Part shown: piece by piece, positions 54,203-62,847 of the stretch
How the letters are laid out: each line of letters opens with the position of its first letter
Position numbering within the stretch: position 1 is the stretch's first letter
Assembly: GCA_910584375.1 (NCBI GenBank)
Contig: CAJUAH010000012.1
Coordinates: 49,388 to 113,387, forward strand
Length of the DNA: 64,000 bases
DNA from: an uncultured Acetatifactor sp.
GTDB taxonomy: Bacteria > Bacillota > Clostridia > Lachnospirales > Lachnospiraceae
Reading direction: 5' to 3'
The notes under the pieces: model-generated
Database searches by the model: none
What the model was told of the DNA's origin: nothing
Seen by the model: the letters and a program-made list of their open reading frames with translations, nothing else
Translations under genes and position numbers: made by a program

Positions 54203-54240
54203 AGTTTCATCACAGTTTCATCACAAATGGCGGCTATACT
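54203..54240 (+). promoter_or_regulatory. HtrA promoter with two 11-bp direct repeats
   Basis: AGTTTCATCAC occurs twice back to back (54203-54213, 54214-54224), then TATACT at 54235-54240. The 11-base period, about one helical turn, is the spacing bound by OmpR/PhoB-type response regulators, and the repeats cover the -35 region. The -35 itself is weak, as in activated promoters. Confidence 0.5.
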
Positions 54241-54273
54241 GAGTGTCATAAGATCAGTAAAGGAGGAACTGTT

Positions 54274-55602
54274 ATGTACGAAAATGAAATCTATTCCGGT
54301 GACCGTACCGGCGATCATACAACCGGTACCTATCAGAGTTATCAGGACCGCGCGTCCGGGGGAGGATATGGCAATATCCCCAAGGAGCCTGAAAAAAAGA
54401 AACATACAGGCGGATTTGGGAAGAAACTTCTGCTCTGCGCCTGTCTGGGACTCTGCTTTGGCCTGTTTGGCGGCCTGGGTCTGTACGCCGTACAGCAGGT
54501 GACAGACATGTACAATCCTCCCCGGGAGGAGAGCAGCGCGCAGGGCGCGGTGCAGCCCACTCCCGCTCCCGTGGCGGATGTGAAACTGACTACAACGGAC
54601 GGTACGCGCGTTGTCAGTTCCGATGTGTCCGACATGGTGGAGGAGGTTATGCCGGCCATGGTGTCCATTGTCAAGGACTACACAGAGACTTCCAGTTTCT
54701 GGGGACGGACTTATTCGGAAGATAAGCAGGGCAGCGGCTCCGGCATTATCGTTGCGCAGGGCGACACAGAGCTGATTCTGGTGACCAACCATCATGTGGT
54801 GGACGGCGCCGACAAACTGACGGTGATATTTATCGACGGCAGCACGGCCCAGGCGCAGATCAAGGGCAGCGACGCGGATATGGATCTGGCGGTGATCGCC
54901 ATTCCCATGGACAGTCTGGAGGAGAAGACCAAAAATGCTATCGCCGTGGCTCGGTTGGGTGACAGTGAAACTCTGCGGCTGGGCGAGCAGGTGGTGGCCA
55001 TCGGCAATGCTCTGGGATACGGACAGTCCGTGTCCGGCGGCTGGGTCAGCGCCCTGAACAGGGAAGTGACCTACACCGACGGCACCAGCGGCGAATTTAT
55101 CCAGACGGACGCCGCTATCAACCCCGGCAATTCCGGCGGAGCGCTGGTGAATATGAACGGGGAAGTGGTCGGCATCAACTCCAGCAAGATCGGTGGAGTG
55201 AATATAGACGGTATCGGCTTTGCCATACCTATCTCCGAGGCCCGTCCCATCATTGAGAACCTGATGACCAAGGAGACTCGTTTCAAGGTGGCGGAGGGTG
55301 AGACCGGCTACATGGGTATCAGCCTGCAGACCGTGACCCAGGAATTTGCCTATATGTACGGCGTTCCCGAGGGGATCCTGATAACGGACATCGAGGAGGG
55401 TTCCGCTGCGGATAAGGGCGGTATGCTGAGCGGAGATATCATCACCCGCTTTGAGGGAGAGAAGATCGTATCCTACGAGGATCTCCAGGAAGTCCTGCAA
55501 TATTATGGCCCCGGCGCGAATGTGACCGTGGTGGTAAAACGTCTGCTGCAGGGCAGCTATCAGGATGTGGAACTGGAGCTGACGCTGGGAGAAAGGCCCT
55601 GA
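54274..55602 (+). CDS. htrA: HtrA/DegP-type serine protease
   Basis: 442 residues: a polar cytoplasmic part (1-50), a membrane helix (about 50-70), a trypsin-like domain (about 110-330) with triad H174 (TNHHVV), D204 (MDLAVI) and S287 (NPGNSGGA), and one PDZ domain (about 345-440; GILITDIEEGSAADKGG). It degrades or refolds damaged proteins outside the membrane and is a usual target of envelope-stress two-component systems. Confidence 0.94.
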   Translation: MYENEIYSGDRTGDHTTGTYQSYQDRASGGGYGNIPKEPEKKKHTGGFGKKLLLCACLGLCFGLFGGLGLYAVQQVTDMYNPPREESSAQGAVQPTPAPVADVKLTTTDGTRVVSSDVSDMVEEVMPAMVSIVKDYTETSSFWGRTYSEDKQGSGSGIIVAQGDTELILVTNHHVVDGADKLTVIFIDGSTAQAQIKGSDADMDLAVIAIPMDSLEEKTKNAIAVARLGDSETLRLGEQVVAIGNALGYGQSVSGGWVSALNREVTYTDGTSGEFIQTDAAINPGNSGGALVNMNGEVVGINSSKIGGVNIDGIGFAIPISEARPIIENLMTKETRFKVAEGETGYMGISLQTVTQEFAYMYGVPEGILITDIEEGSAADKGGMLSGDIITRFEGEKIVSYEDLQEVLQYYGPGANVTVVVKRLLQGSYQDVELELTLGERP

Positions 55603-55660
55603 CGTGCCAAACTATTCCTTTATAAAAAGTTTACTTGTGCAGATATGAAATATCTTATAT

Positions 55661-55697
55661 AATAAACCCGGAAGAACATTTTCCGGGTTTATTGTTT
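55661..55697 (+). terminator. Terminator after htrA
   Basis: AATAAACCCGGA (55661-55672) pairs perfectly with TCCGGGTTTATT (55682-55693), then GTTT. The flanking A/T makes it possibly two-way. Confidence 0.85.
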
Positions 55698-55853
55698 CGA
55701 GATTTTTGGGCGGGCAACGGGCTGGGTTCCGTATCGGGTCGGTATGGGTATTGCATGCAGAACGAGGGAGCCGGGCGTATTGCGACTTGCTGCAGGATAT
55801 TGGCTCCTGCCGCATGAGTGCATAGTGATAATAATGGCGGAAAGAGGTTGGAG

Positions 55854-57383
55854 ATGGCAGATAAGTACGATCAGGAAGAAGAATTGGAAGAGGTAGAAGA
55901 GCGGGAGGAATCCACATCGGATCAGGCGGATTCCGAAGAGGGTAAAAAGGGCGGAACCGACAAGAGCAATGACTATGAGGATGTGTGTTTTGTGTGCCGC
56001 AGGCCGGAGAGTAAGGCGGGGAAGATGTTCAAACTTCCCAACAATATCTGCGTCTGTGACGACTGTATGCACAAGACCATGGACGCGGTGAGCCAGTTCG
56101 ATTATCAGGGTATGCTCAGCGATCCCCAGTTCCAGAAAGACATGGACAATATGCTCAAGGGTAACGGCATGGCCAATATCCGATTTGTGAACATAGCGGA
56201 TCTGCAGGGAGAGGGCGGCATACCCAACAAGCAGAAGATCAAGAAGAAAAAGAAACCGGAGAATGCCCAGCCTGTATTGAATATCCGGGATATTCCCGCC
56301 CCCCACAAGATCAAGGCCAGTCTGGACGAGTATGTGGTAGGCCAGGAACATGCCAAGAAAGTGATCTCGGTGGCCGTGTACAATCACTACAAGAGAGTGG
56401 CCACGGGAACCATGGATGAGATCGAGATCGAAAAGTCCAATATGCTGATGATCGGTCCCACGGGCTGCGGCAAGACCTATCTGGTCAAGACGCTGGCCAG
56501 ACTGCTGGATGTGCCGCTGGCCATAGCGGACGCCACCTCCCTCACCGAGGCGGGCTATATTGGAGACGACATAGAAAGCGTGATTTCCAAGCTGCTGGCC
56601 GCCGCGGACAATGATGTGGAGAAGGCGGAGCGGGGCATTGTCTTTATCGATGAGATCGATAAGATCGCCAAGAAAAAGAATACCACTTCCCGCGATGTGA
56701 GCGGAGAGAGCGTGCAGCAGGGTATGTTAAAGCTGCTGGAAGGGGCCGAGGTAGAGGTGCCGGTGGGCGCGAACAGCAAGAACGCCATGGTGCCGCTGGC
56801 TACTGTGAATACCCGCAATATTCTGTTTATCTGCGGCGGCGCTTTCCCGGATCTGGGGGATATTATCAAGGAGCGGCTGACCAAGACGGCTTCCATAGGT
56901 TTTAACGCCACGTTAAAGGACGCTTTTGACAAAGAGAAAAACATACTGTCCCATGTGACCGTGGAAGATCTGCGGAAATTCGGCATGATCCCGGAATTTA
57001 TCGGAAGGCTGCCGGTGATTTACACCCTGGAAGGGCTGACCCAGGAGATGATGGTCAAGATCCTGAAAGAGCCCCGCAACGCCATATTGAAACAGTATCA
57101 GAAACTGCTGGAGTTGGACGAGGTAAAGCTGGAGTTCAACGAGGACGCGCTGGAGGCCATCGCGGAGAAGGCCATGAAACGGGATACGGGAGCCAGGGCT
57201 CTGCGTTCCATTATAGAAGAATTTATGCTGGATATTATGTATGAGATTCCCAAGGACGACAACATCGGGCGAGTCACGATCACCCGGGAATACATCGAGG
57301 GCAAGGGAGGACCGATCATTGATATCCGCAGCAATATGCTGTTGGAGAGCAGCGATACCCTGAAAGAATATGCCATGCCCTGA
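55854..57383 (+). CDS. clpX: ClpX-type AAA+ unfoldase with an extended N-terminus
   Basis: 509 residues, longer than the usual ~420 because of an acidic N-terminal extension (1-40) and a Lys-rich linker. A C4 zinc finger (C45, C48, C68, C71) leads to the AAA+ module: Walker A GPTGCGKT (about 202), pore loop GYIGDD, Walker B VFIDEIDKI, and the ClpP-docking IGF loop (ASIGFNA, near 347). It unfolds tagged proteins for ClpP, which is not encoded nearby. ATG 55854 is preferred over 55818. It stands alone between two terminators, so it is probably a second, specialised ClpX. Confidence 0.92.
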   Translation: MADKYDQEEELEEVEEREESTSDQADSEEGKKGGTDKSNDYEDVCFVCRRPESKAGKMFKLPNNICVCDDCMHKTMDAVSQFDYQGMLSDPQFQKDMDNMLKGNGMANIRFVNIADLQGEGGIPNKQKIKKKKKPENAQPVLNIRDIPAPHKIKASLDEYVVGQEHAKKVISVAVYNHYKRVATGTMDEIEIEKSNMLMIGPTGCGKTYLVKTLARLLDVPLAIADATSLTEAGYIGDDIESVISKLLAAADNDVEKAERGIVFIDEIDKIAKKKNTTSRDVSGESVQQGMLKLLEGAEVEVPVGANSKNAMVPLATVNTRNILFICGGAFPDLGDIIKERLTKTASIGFNATLKDAFDKEKNILSHVTVEDLRKFGMIPEFIGRLPVIYTLEGLTQEMMVKILKEPRNAILKQYQKLLELDEVKLEFNEDALEAIAEKAMKRDTGARALRSIIEEFMLDIMYEIPKDDNIGRVTITREYIEGKGGPIIDIRSNMLLESSDTLKEYAMP

Positions 57384-57396
57384 GGGCAGGAATGAC

Positions 57397-57428
57397 ATCC
57401 CGGTGGGATTTTCCCACCGGGATATTTT
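57397..57428 (+). terminator. Terminator after clpX
   Basis: ATCCCGGTGGGA (57397-57408) pairs perfectly with TCCCACCGGGAT (57412-57423), followed by ATTTT. Confidence 0.92.
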
Positions 57429-57463
57429 CAGGCCGTCAGACGGTATGAGAGCTGTCCGGTTGA

Positions 57464-57495
57464 GTGCGCTAAAGCGCACGGAATTATTGTATAAT
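57464..57495 (+). promoter_or_regulatory. Possible promoter/operator of the S8 protease gene
   Basis: Palindrome GTGCGC-TAAA-GCGCAC (57464-57479) followed 10 bases later by TATAAT (57490-57495). No good -35 is seen; the palindrome sits where it would be. Confidence 0.4.
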
Positions 57496-57581
57496 AACAG
57501 TACGCGCGTAAAAATGGGAAACATGCGCCGCCGCGGCGCATAGAGTATCTATAAGGGAAAACAAGGAAAGAGAAGACCTTT

Positions 57582-59366
57582 ATGGATTGCAGGGATAAGA
57601 TTTTATCTGACGACTATGTGGACATCGTGGTGGATTTTCCGGTGGACATTCTTATGACGGAAGGATCGGATATATGCTATATTCCTCTGGGCGAGGGTTA
57701 CTCGGTGATATATGATAAACTGCTGACAGCGCAGAACCGCTGGAGAGGGCCTTATCAATACCGTTTCACCCCCAAGGTATACGGATTGATGGAATTGGAC
57801 ATCGGGAGTACGGACAGCAAGGGGCAGGTAAGGGCAGCGCAGCTTGCCTCGGATCGTATTGTGGCGCAGGAGCCCTTTGACCCCACACCGCTGATATCCA
57901 GCGGTATCCTGTCCGTACAGAGGGATCCCCTGAACCTTACCGGTCGGGGATGCATTTTTTGTTGCATTGATACGGGCGTGGACTATACGTTGCCAGTCTT
58001 CCGAAACGAGGACGGCACCACCAGGATTCTGGCCATCTGGGATCAGACTATTCAGGATGGCCCGTCTCCGGAGGAGCTCAATTTTGGCACCATTTTTACT
58101 CGGGAACAGATTAACGAGGCGTTGCTGACGGAGGATCCCTACAGTGTTGTCCCCAGCCGGGATGAACTGGGGCATGGCAGCGCGCTGGCCGGAGTGGCCG
58201 CAGGCAGCAGTCTGGGCAACGGAACTCTGTATCTGGGAGCTGCGCCGCAGGCGGATATTCTGGTGGTCAAGTTGAAACAGTGCAAGCCTTATCTGAGGCA
58301 GTATTTTTTCCTGCCCGAGGATGTTCCGGCCTATACGGAAGCGGATATCATGTTGGCAATTCGCTATGCAGACTCTTTTGCGGATACTTTTAAAAGACCG
58401 GTGGTCATTTGCCTGGGAGTGGGAACCAACATGGGGGATCACAATGGGAACAGTTTTCTTTCCAGATACCTCAGCTGCATGGGGGGATATCGCAGCCGGG
58501 TCATGGTGGTGGCAGGCGGCAATGAAGGCAACGCGGCCCACCATTTCTTTGGACAGATTCCCACGGATCTGGGGCGGCTGGACAGCTACAGAGATGTGGA
58601 AGTGCGGGTAGCGGAAGGGGTAAACGGATTTATCATGGAGTTCTGGGGCAGCGTGCCGGATCTGTTTAATATTACGATTCGTTCACCGGGAGGCGAAACC
58701 ATTCCCCCCATCCGCTTGGGCGTGGAGGGGGAGAACACTTACCGTTTTATATATGAGCGTACCGTGATCACGGTTCAGAGCGTATTGGTGGAGGCCAACA
58801 CCGGGGAGCAGCTTGTGATTTTTCGAGTGGGTCAGCCAACAGCGGGGATCTGGAACTTCCGGGTGTCCGCGGCCGGGCAACTCTACAACGGAAGTTTCCA
58901 TATGTGGCTGCCGATCACGGATTTCCTCACGGCGGATTGCTATTTTCTGAGTCCTGATCCGTATACCACGCTGACGGAGCCGTCCATGGCGGACCGGGTG
59001 ATCTGTGTTTCCACTTACAATGACGCCAACAACAGTTTCTTTCTGGAGTCGGGCAGGGGATTTGCCCGCATGGGTCAGATATGCCCGGATATAGCGGCTC
59101 CTGGCGTGAATATTTCCACCGTCTACGGGCGGCGCACCGGCAGCAGCCTGGCGGCGGCCCTGACGGCAGGCGCGGCGGCCCAGTTCATGCAGTGGGCTGT
59201 GGTGGAGGGAAACAGCCTGCTGGCGGAGACGGAGGAGGTACGGAATTACTTTATCCAGGGGGCAGTGCGTACTACGGAGGTTAGTTATCCTTCGAGGGAA
59301 TGGGGTTACGGACGGCTGAACCTGCGCCGGGTGTTCGACGTACTGGCGGGGGTTACGGGGGGATGA
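57582..59366 (+). CDS. S8 subtilisin-family protease, CspB-like
   Basis: 594 residues without a signal peptide. The subtilisin triad is D130 (CIDTGVDY), H198 (LGHGSALAG) and S522 (GSSLAA), with oxyanion N in AGGNEGN; an inserted jellyroll domain lies between H and S (about 330-470), as in Clostridium CspB. Csp proteases activate a spore cortex lytic enzyme during germination in Clostridia; Lachnospiraceae often carry several copies with unknown jobs. A 62-base piece of its 3' end is repeated at 60509. Confidence 0.9.
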   Translation: MDCRDKILSDDYVDIVVDFPVDILMTEGSDICYIPLGEGYSVIYDKLLTAQNRWRGPYQYRFTPKVYGLMELDIGSTDSKGQVRAAQLASDRIVAQEPFDPTPLISSGILSVQRDPLNLTGRGCIFCCIDTGVDYTLPVFRNEDGTTRILAIWDQTIQDGPSPEELNFGTIFTREQINEALLTEDPYSVVPSRDELGHGSALAGVAAGSSLGNGTLYLGAAPQADILVVKLKQCKPYLRQYFFLPEDVPAYTEADIMLAIRYADSFADTFKRPVVICLGVGTNMGDHNGNSFLSRYLSCMGGYRSRVMVVAGGNEGNAAHHFFGQIPTDLGRLDSYRDVEVRVAEGVNGFIMEFWGSVPDLFNITIRSPGGETIPPIRLGVEGENTYRFIYERTVITVQSVLVEANTGEQLVIFRVGQPTAGIWNFRVSAAGQLYNGSFHMWLPITDFLTADCYFLSPDPYTTLTEPSMADRVICVSTYNDANNSFFLESGRGFARMGQICPDIAAPGVNISTVYGRRTGSSLAAALTAGAAAQFMQWAVVEGNSLLAETEEVRNYFIQGAVRTTEVSYPSREWGYGRLNLRRVFDVLAGVTGG

Positions 59367-59537
59367 GACAGAAAAAGGAAACGGGGGCTGCTGCATTTAC
59401 GCGGTGGCCCTTGTGCATATGCGGTTTCTACATAAATTTTTTGTGGGTTATGGAATGGTAGAAATCGGGAATATGTGATAAAATATAAATAAGATATTAT
59501 TTATGACTCAAAAACCATGATATAAGGGAGGCGGAAT

Positions 59538-59759
59538 ATGAAACGGGAGGAGTATATTTCTGATGAGATGGTGGTAAAGCGTGTAAATGAGGCAGTGAGA
59601 ATCGAATTGGAGAAAAAGAGGGCCTTGGACGTTCCAATAGTCACATATGATAGGGAAACGCAAATCATATATCAGGAGAACAATGACGGAACCAGAGTAG
59701 AAGTAGGAAGAAGAATGAGAAAGGGGCGGTATAGTGAGCGTGTCGCAAAAGAGGCCTGA
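59538..59759 (+). CDS. Small protein, probable antitoxin of the zeta-type toxin
   Basis: 73 residues, charged: an N-terminal helix (ISDEMVVKRVNEAVRIEL) then VPIVTYDRETQIIYQENNDG. It ends 26 bases inside the toxin gene, the usual arrangement for toxin-antitoxin pairs. GGGAGG lies just before ATG 59538. No known fold recognised; the antitoxin role is inferred from position and size. Confidence 0.65.
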   Translation: MKREEYISDEMVVKRVNEAVRIELEKKRALDVPIVTYDRETQIIYQENNDGTRVEVGRRMRKGRYSERVAKEA

Positions 59760-60327
59760 AGTGGTAGTTTTTGCGGGTCCCAACGGTTCCGGCAAAAGCA
59801 CAATAACAGAATTGCTAAAACCGCCAGTGGATTACATTAATGCCGATGAAATCAAAAAGAATATTAAATGCTCAGATTTGGCTGCGGCGCAGCTCGCGGA
59901 GAAACAGCGGGAAGAGCATATTGAGCAGATGAACGAATTCTGTTTTGAAACCGTACTGTCAACATGCCGGAATATTGAACTGCTAAGAAAGGCAAAAGAG
60001 AAAGGGTATTTCATACGCTGTTACTATGTTCTCACTGCCGATCCCATGATTAATGTTTGGCGGGTAAAATCAAGGGTAGAATCAGGCGGTCATGATGTGC
60101 CAGAAGAAAAAATAATTCAGAGATATGACAGGGCGCTTGAACTGATAAAAGATTTAGTACAGATATGCGATGTGTGCCATATTTATGATAATTCAGGGAG
60201 TAGGCCTTTTCGTATATTCAAGAAACGCAAAGAAGAGATTTATTATGACGAATGCGCGGATTGGTATCTACAAGATATTCAAGTTTTGACGGCAATTAGT
60301 AAAATGGAAAAAAAGAATTTGAATTGA
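59734..60327 (+). CDS. Zeta-toxin-like P-loop kinase
   Basis: 197 residues. FAGPNGSGKST (13-23) is the Walker A, INADEIKK is the substrate-binding segment of zeta toxins and related UDP-sugar kinases, and FETVLST is the conserved Glu-Thr site. Zeta toxins phosphorylate UDP-GlcNAc or related sugars and so block wall synthesis. Start is GTG (59734 or 59740). A/T content rises from here to the right edge. Confidence 0.8.
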   Translation: MSVSQKRPEVVVFAGPNGSGKSTITELLKPPVDYINADEIKKNIKCSDLAAAQLAEKQREEHIEQMNEFCFETVLSTCRNIELLRKAKEKGYFIRCYYVLTADPMINVWRVKSRVESGGHDVPEEKIIQRYDRALELIKDLVQICDVCHIYDNSGSRPFRIFKKRKEEIYYDECADWYLQDIQVLTAISKMEKKNLN

Positions 60328-60508
60328 ATGAAAGTTATTTTGGATAAAGGGACCATTTTCTTAAAAATAACTTGACACTAATTCTACATCAATTTTCACC
60401 CAACTTAACACTAATTCCATATACTCCCAACGAATTTATGCGGTTTCTCAGACTTTTCCTCTGAAAAAACCTCAAAAAGTTCGTGACATTAACTTGACAT
60501 ACTCGGGA

Positions 60509-60571
60509 TACGGACGCCTGAACCTGCGCCGGGTGTTCGACGTGCTGGCGGGGGGGCACGGGGGGATGAGA
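60509..60571 (+). pseudogene. Remnant 3' end of an S8 protease gene
   Basis: Nearly identical to 59307-59368 (about four changes and one inserted base). In frame it still reads GYGRLNLRRVFDVLAG, and the inserted base moves the stop so that it ends GGHGGMR. The zeta module lies exactly between the two copies. Confidence 0.8.
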
Positions 60572-60748
60572 TAACGTGCATTGTTAAACAATGTTTAGGA
60601 AAGAATATGGTTTTGGAGAAAGAACTATCTTCATGAGTAAATCATAACAGGGCAAGTTCTTTTAACCCTCATTTATATATTGCAATATTCGCCCCACGGA
60701 TAGGAACTATTTAGGTAAAGTTGTAATTTGGAACATTATATTTAATAT

Positions 60749-60796
60749 AATCAACATCTAATTACAAAAAAAACGTAATTAGATGTTGATTTTTTC
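60749..60796. terminator. Perfect 17-bp hairpin terminator upstream of rloA
   Basis: AATCAACATCTAATTAC (60749-60765) pairs perfectly with GTAATTAGATGTTGATT (60775-60791), loop AAAAAAAAC, then T-tract; A-tracts on the other side allow two-way action. Confidence 0.85.
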
Positions 60797-60813
60797 AAAA
60801 CATGGGTTATAAT
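60786..60813 (+). promoter_or_regulatory. Promoter of the RloA/RloB operon
   Basis: TTGATT (60786-60791), 16 bases, TATAAT (60808-60813). The -35 is formed by the right arm of the terminator hairpin. Confidence 0.6.
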
Positions 60814-60857
60814 TTAAAAAAGGTTAATTTGTGGGATTTTATAATAAGGAGACTACC

Positions 60858-62153
60858 ATGCTGATACAATTCAATTTCAAGAATTTCAAATCTTTCCGAG
60901 ATGAGGTATCTCTGGATTTAACAGCGACCAAAATAACGGAGCATGAGGACCATGTAGTGGAGGTGGCTAACGACAAACTGCTGAAAGTGGCAGCGATTTA
61001 CGGAGCTAATGCAAGTGGTAAGTCTAATGCGCATGACGCATTTGAATATATGACCTATTATGTGGATGAATCTTTTAATTTCGGGGATGAAGATGAACGG
61101 CGTAGGAAAACGGGAGATGTGTATGTGAAAGTAACGCCTTTTCTCTTTGATGAGGAGAGCCGCAATGCAGAGACTACTTTTGAAGTGTTTTATGTTGACA
61201 ACACAGAAGATACAGGGAAAACATATCAGTACGGCTTTTCCTTGAAGAATGACGAAGTAGTGGAAGAGTGGCTGTATTCAAAAGCAAAGACGGCGAGAAA
61301 TAAGTACAGAACGATTTTTTATAGAAAAAAGGGAGAAGAACTGGAGATGAACGGTTTCTCCAAAAATCATGTGGAAAATATCAAGGCATCTCTGAACAAG
61401 GAATCCCTGATCGTGTCTCTGGGAGCAAAATTACGGATCACAAAGTTGAAAAAGGTAAGGGATTGGTTTTTGAACAATGAAATTGTGGACTTTGGCGATC
61501 CTGGGGAGAACTATTTCCTTTCCCGAGTTCTCCCCAGCGGTTTTGTGGATAAGAGAGAAGTTCAGAACAATGTGGTGGAATATTTCGCCTCTTTTGACGG
61601 GGCGATACAGGATTTTGATATAGAAGAAATGCAGCAGGAGGATGAGAAAGAACAGAATAAACGATTTAAGATTGACTCCCTGCATAAGATGGGAGACAGT
61701 GGGAAAATGGCAGCCATTCCGTTGAAACAGGAATCCAGCGGAACGCTGAAAATGTTTGCTCTGTATCCCTCTCTGAGAGAAGTTCTGGATCACGGCTCCA
61801 CGCTGTTTATTGACGAACTGAATGCTAGGCTGCATCCATTGCTGGTGAGGAATATCATACTGACTTTTCTGTCGCCGGAGATCAATACGCAGAATGCGCA
61901 GTTAGTGTTTACAACGCATGATATCTGGCAGTATTCCAATGAGTTGCTGCGAAGGGATGAGATTTGGATGGTCAATAAGAAACGGGACGGTGTTTCCGAA
62001 CTGTATTCTTTGGTTGAATTCAAGGATGAAGAGGGAAACAAGGTACGGCGGGATGAGGCGCTGGCGAAGAATTATCTAACAGGAAATTACGGAGCGATCC
62101 CTGCGCTAAAACCCATGAAGATGCTGAAGGGGAGGACAGAGGATGACGAATAA
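60858..62153 (+). CDS. rloA: RloA/AbiLii-type AAA ATPase (OLD-like ABC ATPase)
   Basis: 431 residues from ATG 60858 (AAGGAG upstream). MLIQFNFKNFKSFRDEVSLDLTA is the typical SMC/ABC-like start, YGANASGKSN (about 49-58) is Walker A, and LFIDELNARLHPLL is Walker B with the catalytic Glu; TTHDIWQ is the H-loop. The family senses phage or DNA damage together with its RloB partner. The operon ends with the RloB gene overlapping by 11 bases and a nuclease gene overlapping by 4. Confidence 0.88.
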   Translation: MLIQFNFKNFKSFRDEVSLDLTATKITEHEDHVVEVANDKLLKVAAIYGANASGKSNAHDAFEYMTYYVDESFNFGDEDERRRKTGDVYVKVTPFLFDEESRNAETTFEVFYVDNTEDTGKTYQYGFSLKNDEVVEEWLYSKAKTARNKYRTIFYRKKGEELEMNGFSKNHVENIKASLNKESLIVSLGAKLRITKLKKVRDWFLNNEIVDFGDPGENYFLSRVLPSGFVDKREVQNNVVEYFASFDGAIQDFDIEEMQQEDEKEQNKRFKIDSLHKMGDSGKMAAIPLKQESSGTLKMFALYPSLREVLDHGSTLFIDELNARLHPLLVRNIILTFLSPEINTQNAQLVFTTHDIWQYSNELLRRDEIWMVNKKRDGVSELYSLVEFKDEEGNKVRRDEALAKNYLTGNYGAIPALKPMKMLKGRTEDDE

Positions 62154-62847
62154 GGGAAAAACAGCGGGAAGAAAAAGTTCTTCCGCTGGAAAACCCAGCG
62201 ACAGCAGGGCCGGAAAACGACGGGACAGAAACAGATGTGTGGGAGCCAGAGTGCCGGAACTGGGATATTATTTGATTGTGACGGATACGGAGGAAACGGA
62301 GAAGAATTATTTTGAAGGTCTGCGGGACAGCATTCCTGTAGAACTGAAAAACCGGCTTGTCATTAAGGTGGAAAAAGCCAAGACTGTGGAGCTGGTCAGG
62401 AAAGCACTGGAAAGAATGGAACAGGAATCTCAGTATCGTATTCCGTGGATTGTTTTTGACAGGGATCGGGTGGAGGATTTTGACGAGATCATATGGACTG
62501 CGGAGAAAAACGGTGTGGGCGTCGGATGGTCCAATCCCTGCTTTGAGATATGGATGTATGCGTATTTTGGAGAGATGCCGGCGATTATGGAGTCCTATAC
62601 TTGTTGTGAACGGTTTGCCGAGAAATTTAAGAAAGTTACGGGGCAGGAGTATTCCAAGAATGACAGGGATATTTATAGGAAATTGGTGGAGTATGGGGAC
62701 GAGGAGAGAGCGATCCAGATAGCGGAGAGATGTTATAAGAAATGTGTGGATGATGGGAAAAAGAAAATGTCGAAGATGTGGCCGGTGAGTAAGGTGTATC
62801 GGTTGGTGGAAGAAATAAGGGGAAAGGTGAGTCAAAAAGAAAAATGA
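62143..62847 (+). CDS. rloB: RloB-family nuclease-like protein
   Basis: 234 residues. A basic Ser/Lys-rich N-terminus (1-35) precedes the RloB domain: DTEETEKNYFEGL (the GEKTEPNYF-like segment), WIVFDRDRVEDFDE (acidic metal-binding strand) and SNPCFEIWMYAYF. RloB proteins resemble TOPRIM-type nucleases and pair with RloA in AbiL-like abortive phage defence. The overlap with rloA suggests coupled translation. Confidence 0.88.
   Translation: MTNKGKTAGRKSSSAGKPSDSRAGKRRDRNRCVGARVPELGYYLIVTDTEETEKNYFEGLRDSIPVELKNRLVIKVEKAKTVELVRKALERMEQESQYRIPWIVFDRDRVEDFDEIIWTAEKNGVGVGWSNPCFEIWMYAYFGEMPAIMESYTCCERFAEKFKKVTGQEYSKNDRDIYRKLVEYGDEERAIQIAERCYKKCVDDGKKKMSKMWPVSKVYRLVEEIRGKVSQKEK

Larger units (their letters stand above)
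60328..60857. other. 530-base intergenic region with repeats, a duplicated protease tail, terminator and promoter
   Basis: No gene seen. From left: two AACTT(G/A)ACACTAATTC repeats (60369-60384, 60402-60417) and a third AACTTGACAT (60491-60500); a 63-base copy of the S8 protease 3' end (60509-60571); palindrome CATTGTTAAACAATG (60579-60593); an AT-rich stretch of no visible content; a 17-bp-stem terminator (60749-60796); and the rloA promoter (60786-60813). Confidence 0.75.

Noticed and set aside
59303..60571. Site-specific attachment sites (attL/attR) around the toxin module
   Set aside because: No integrase gene is visible and the two copies differ by several bases and an indel, so a simple att duplication is less likely than an old gene duplication.
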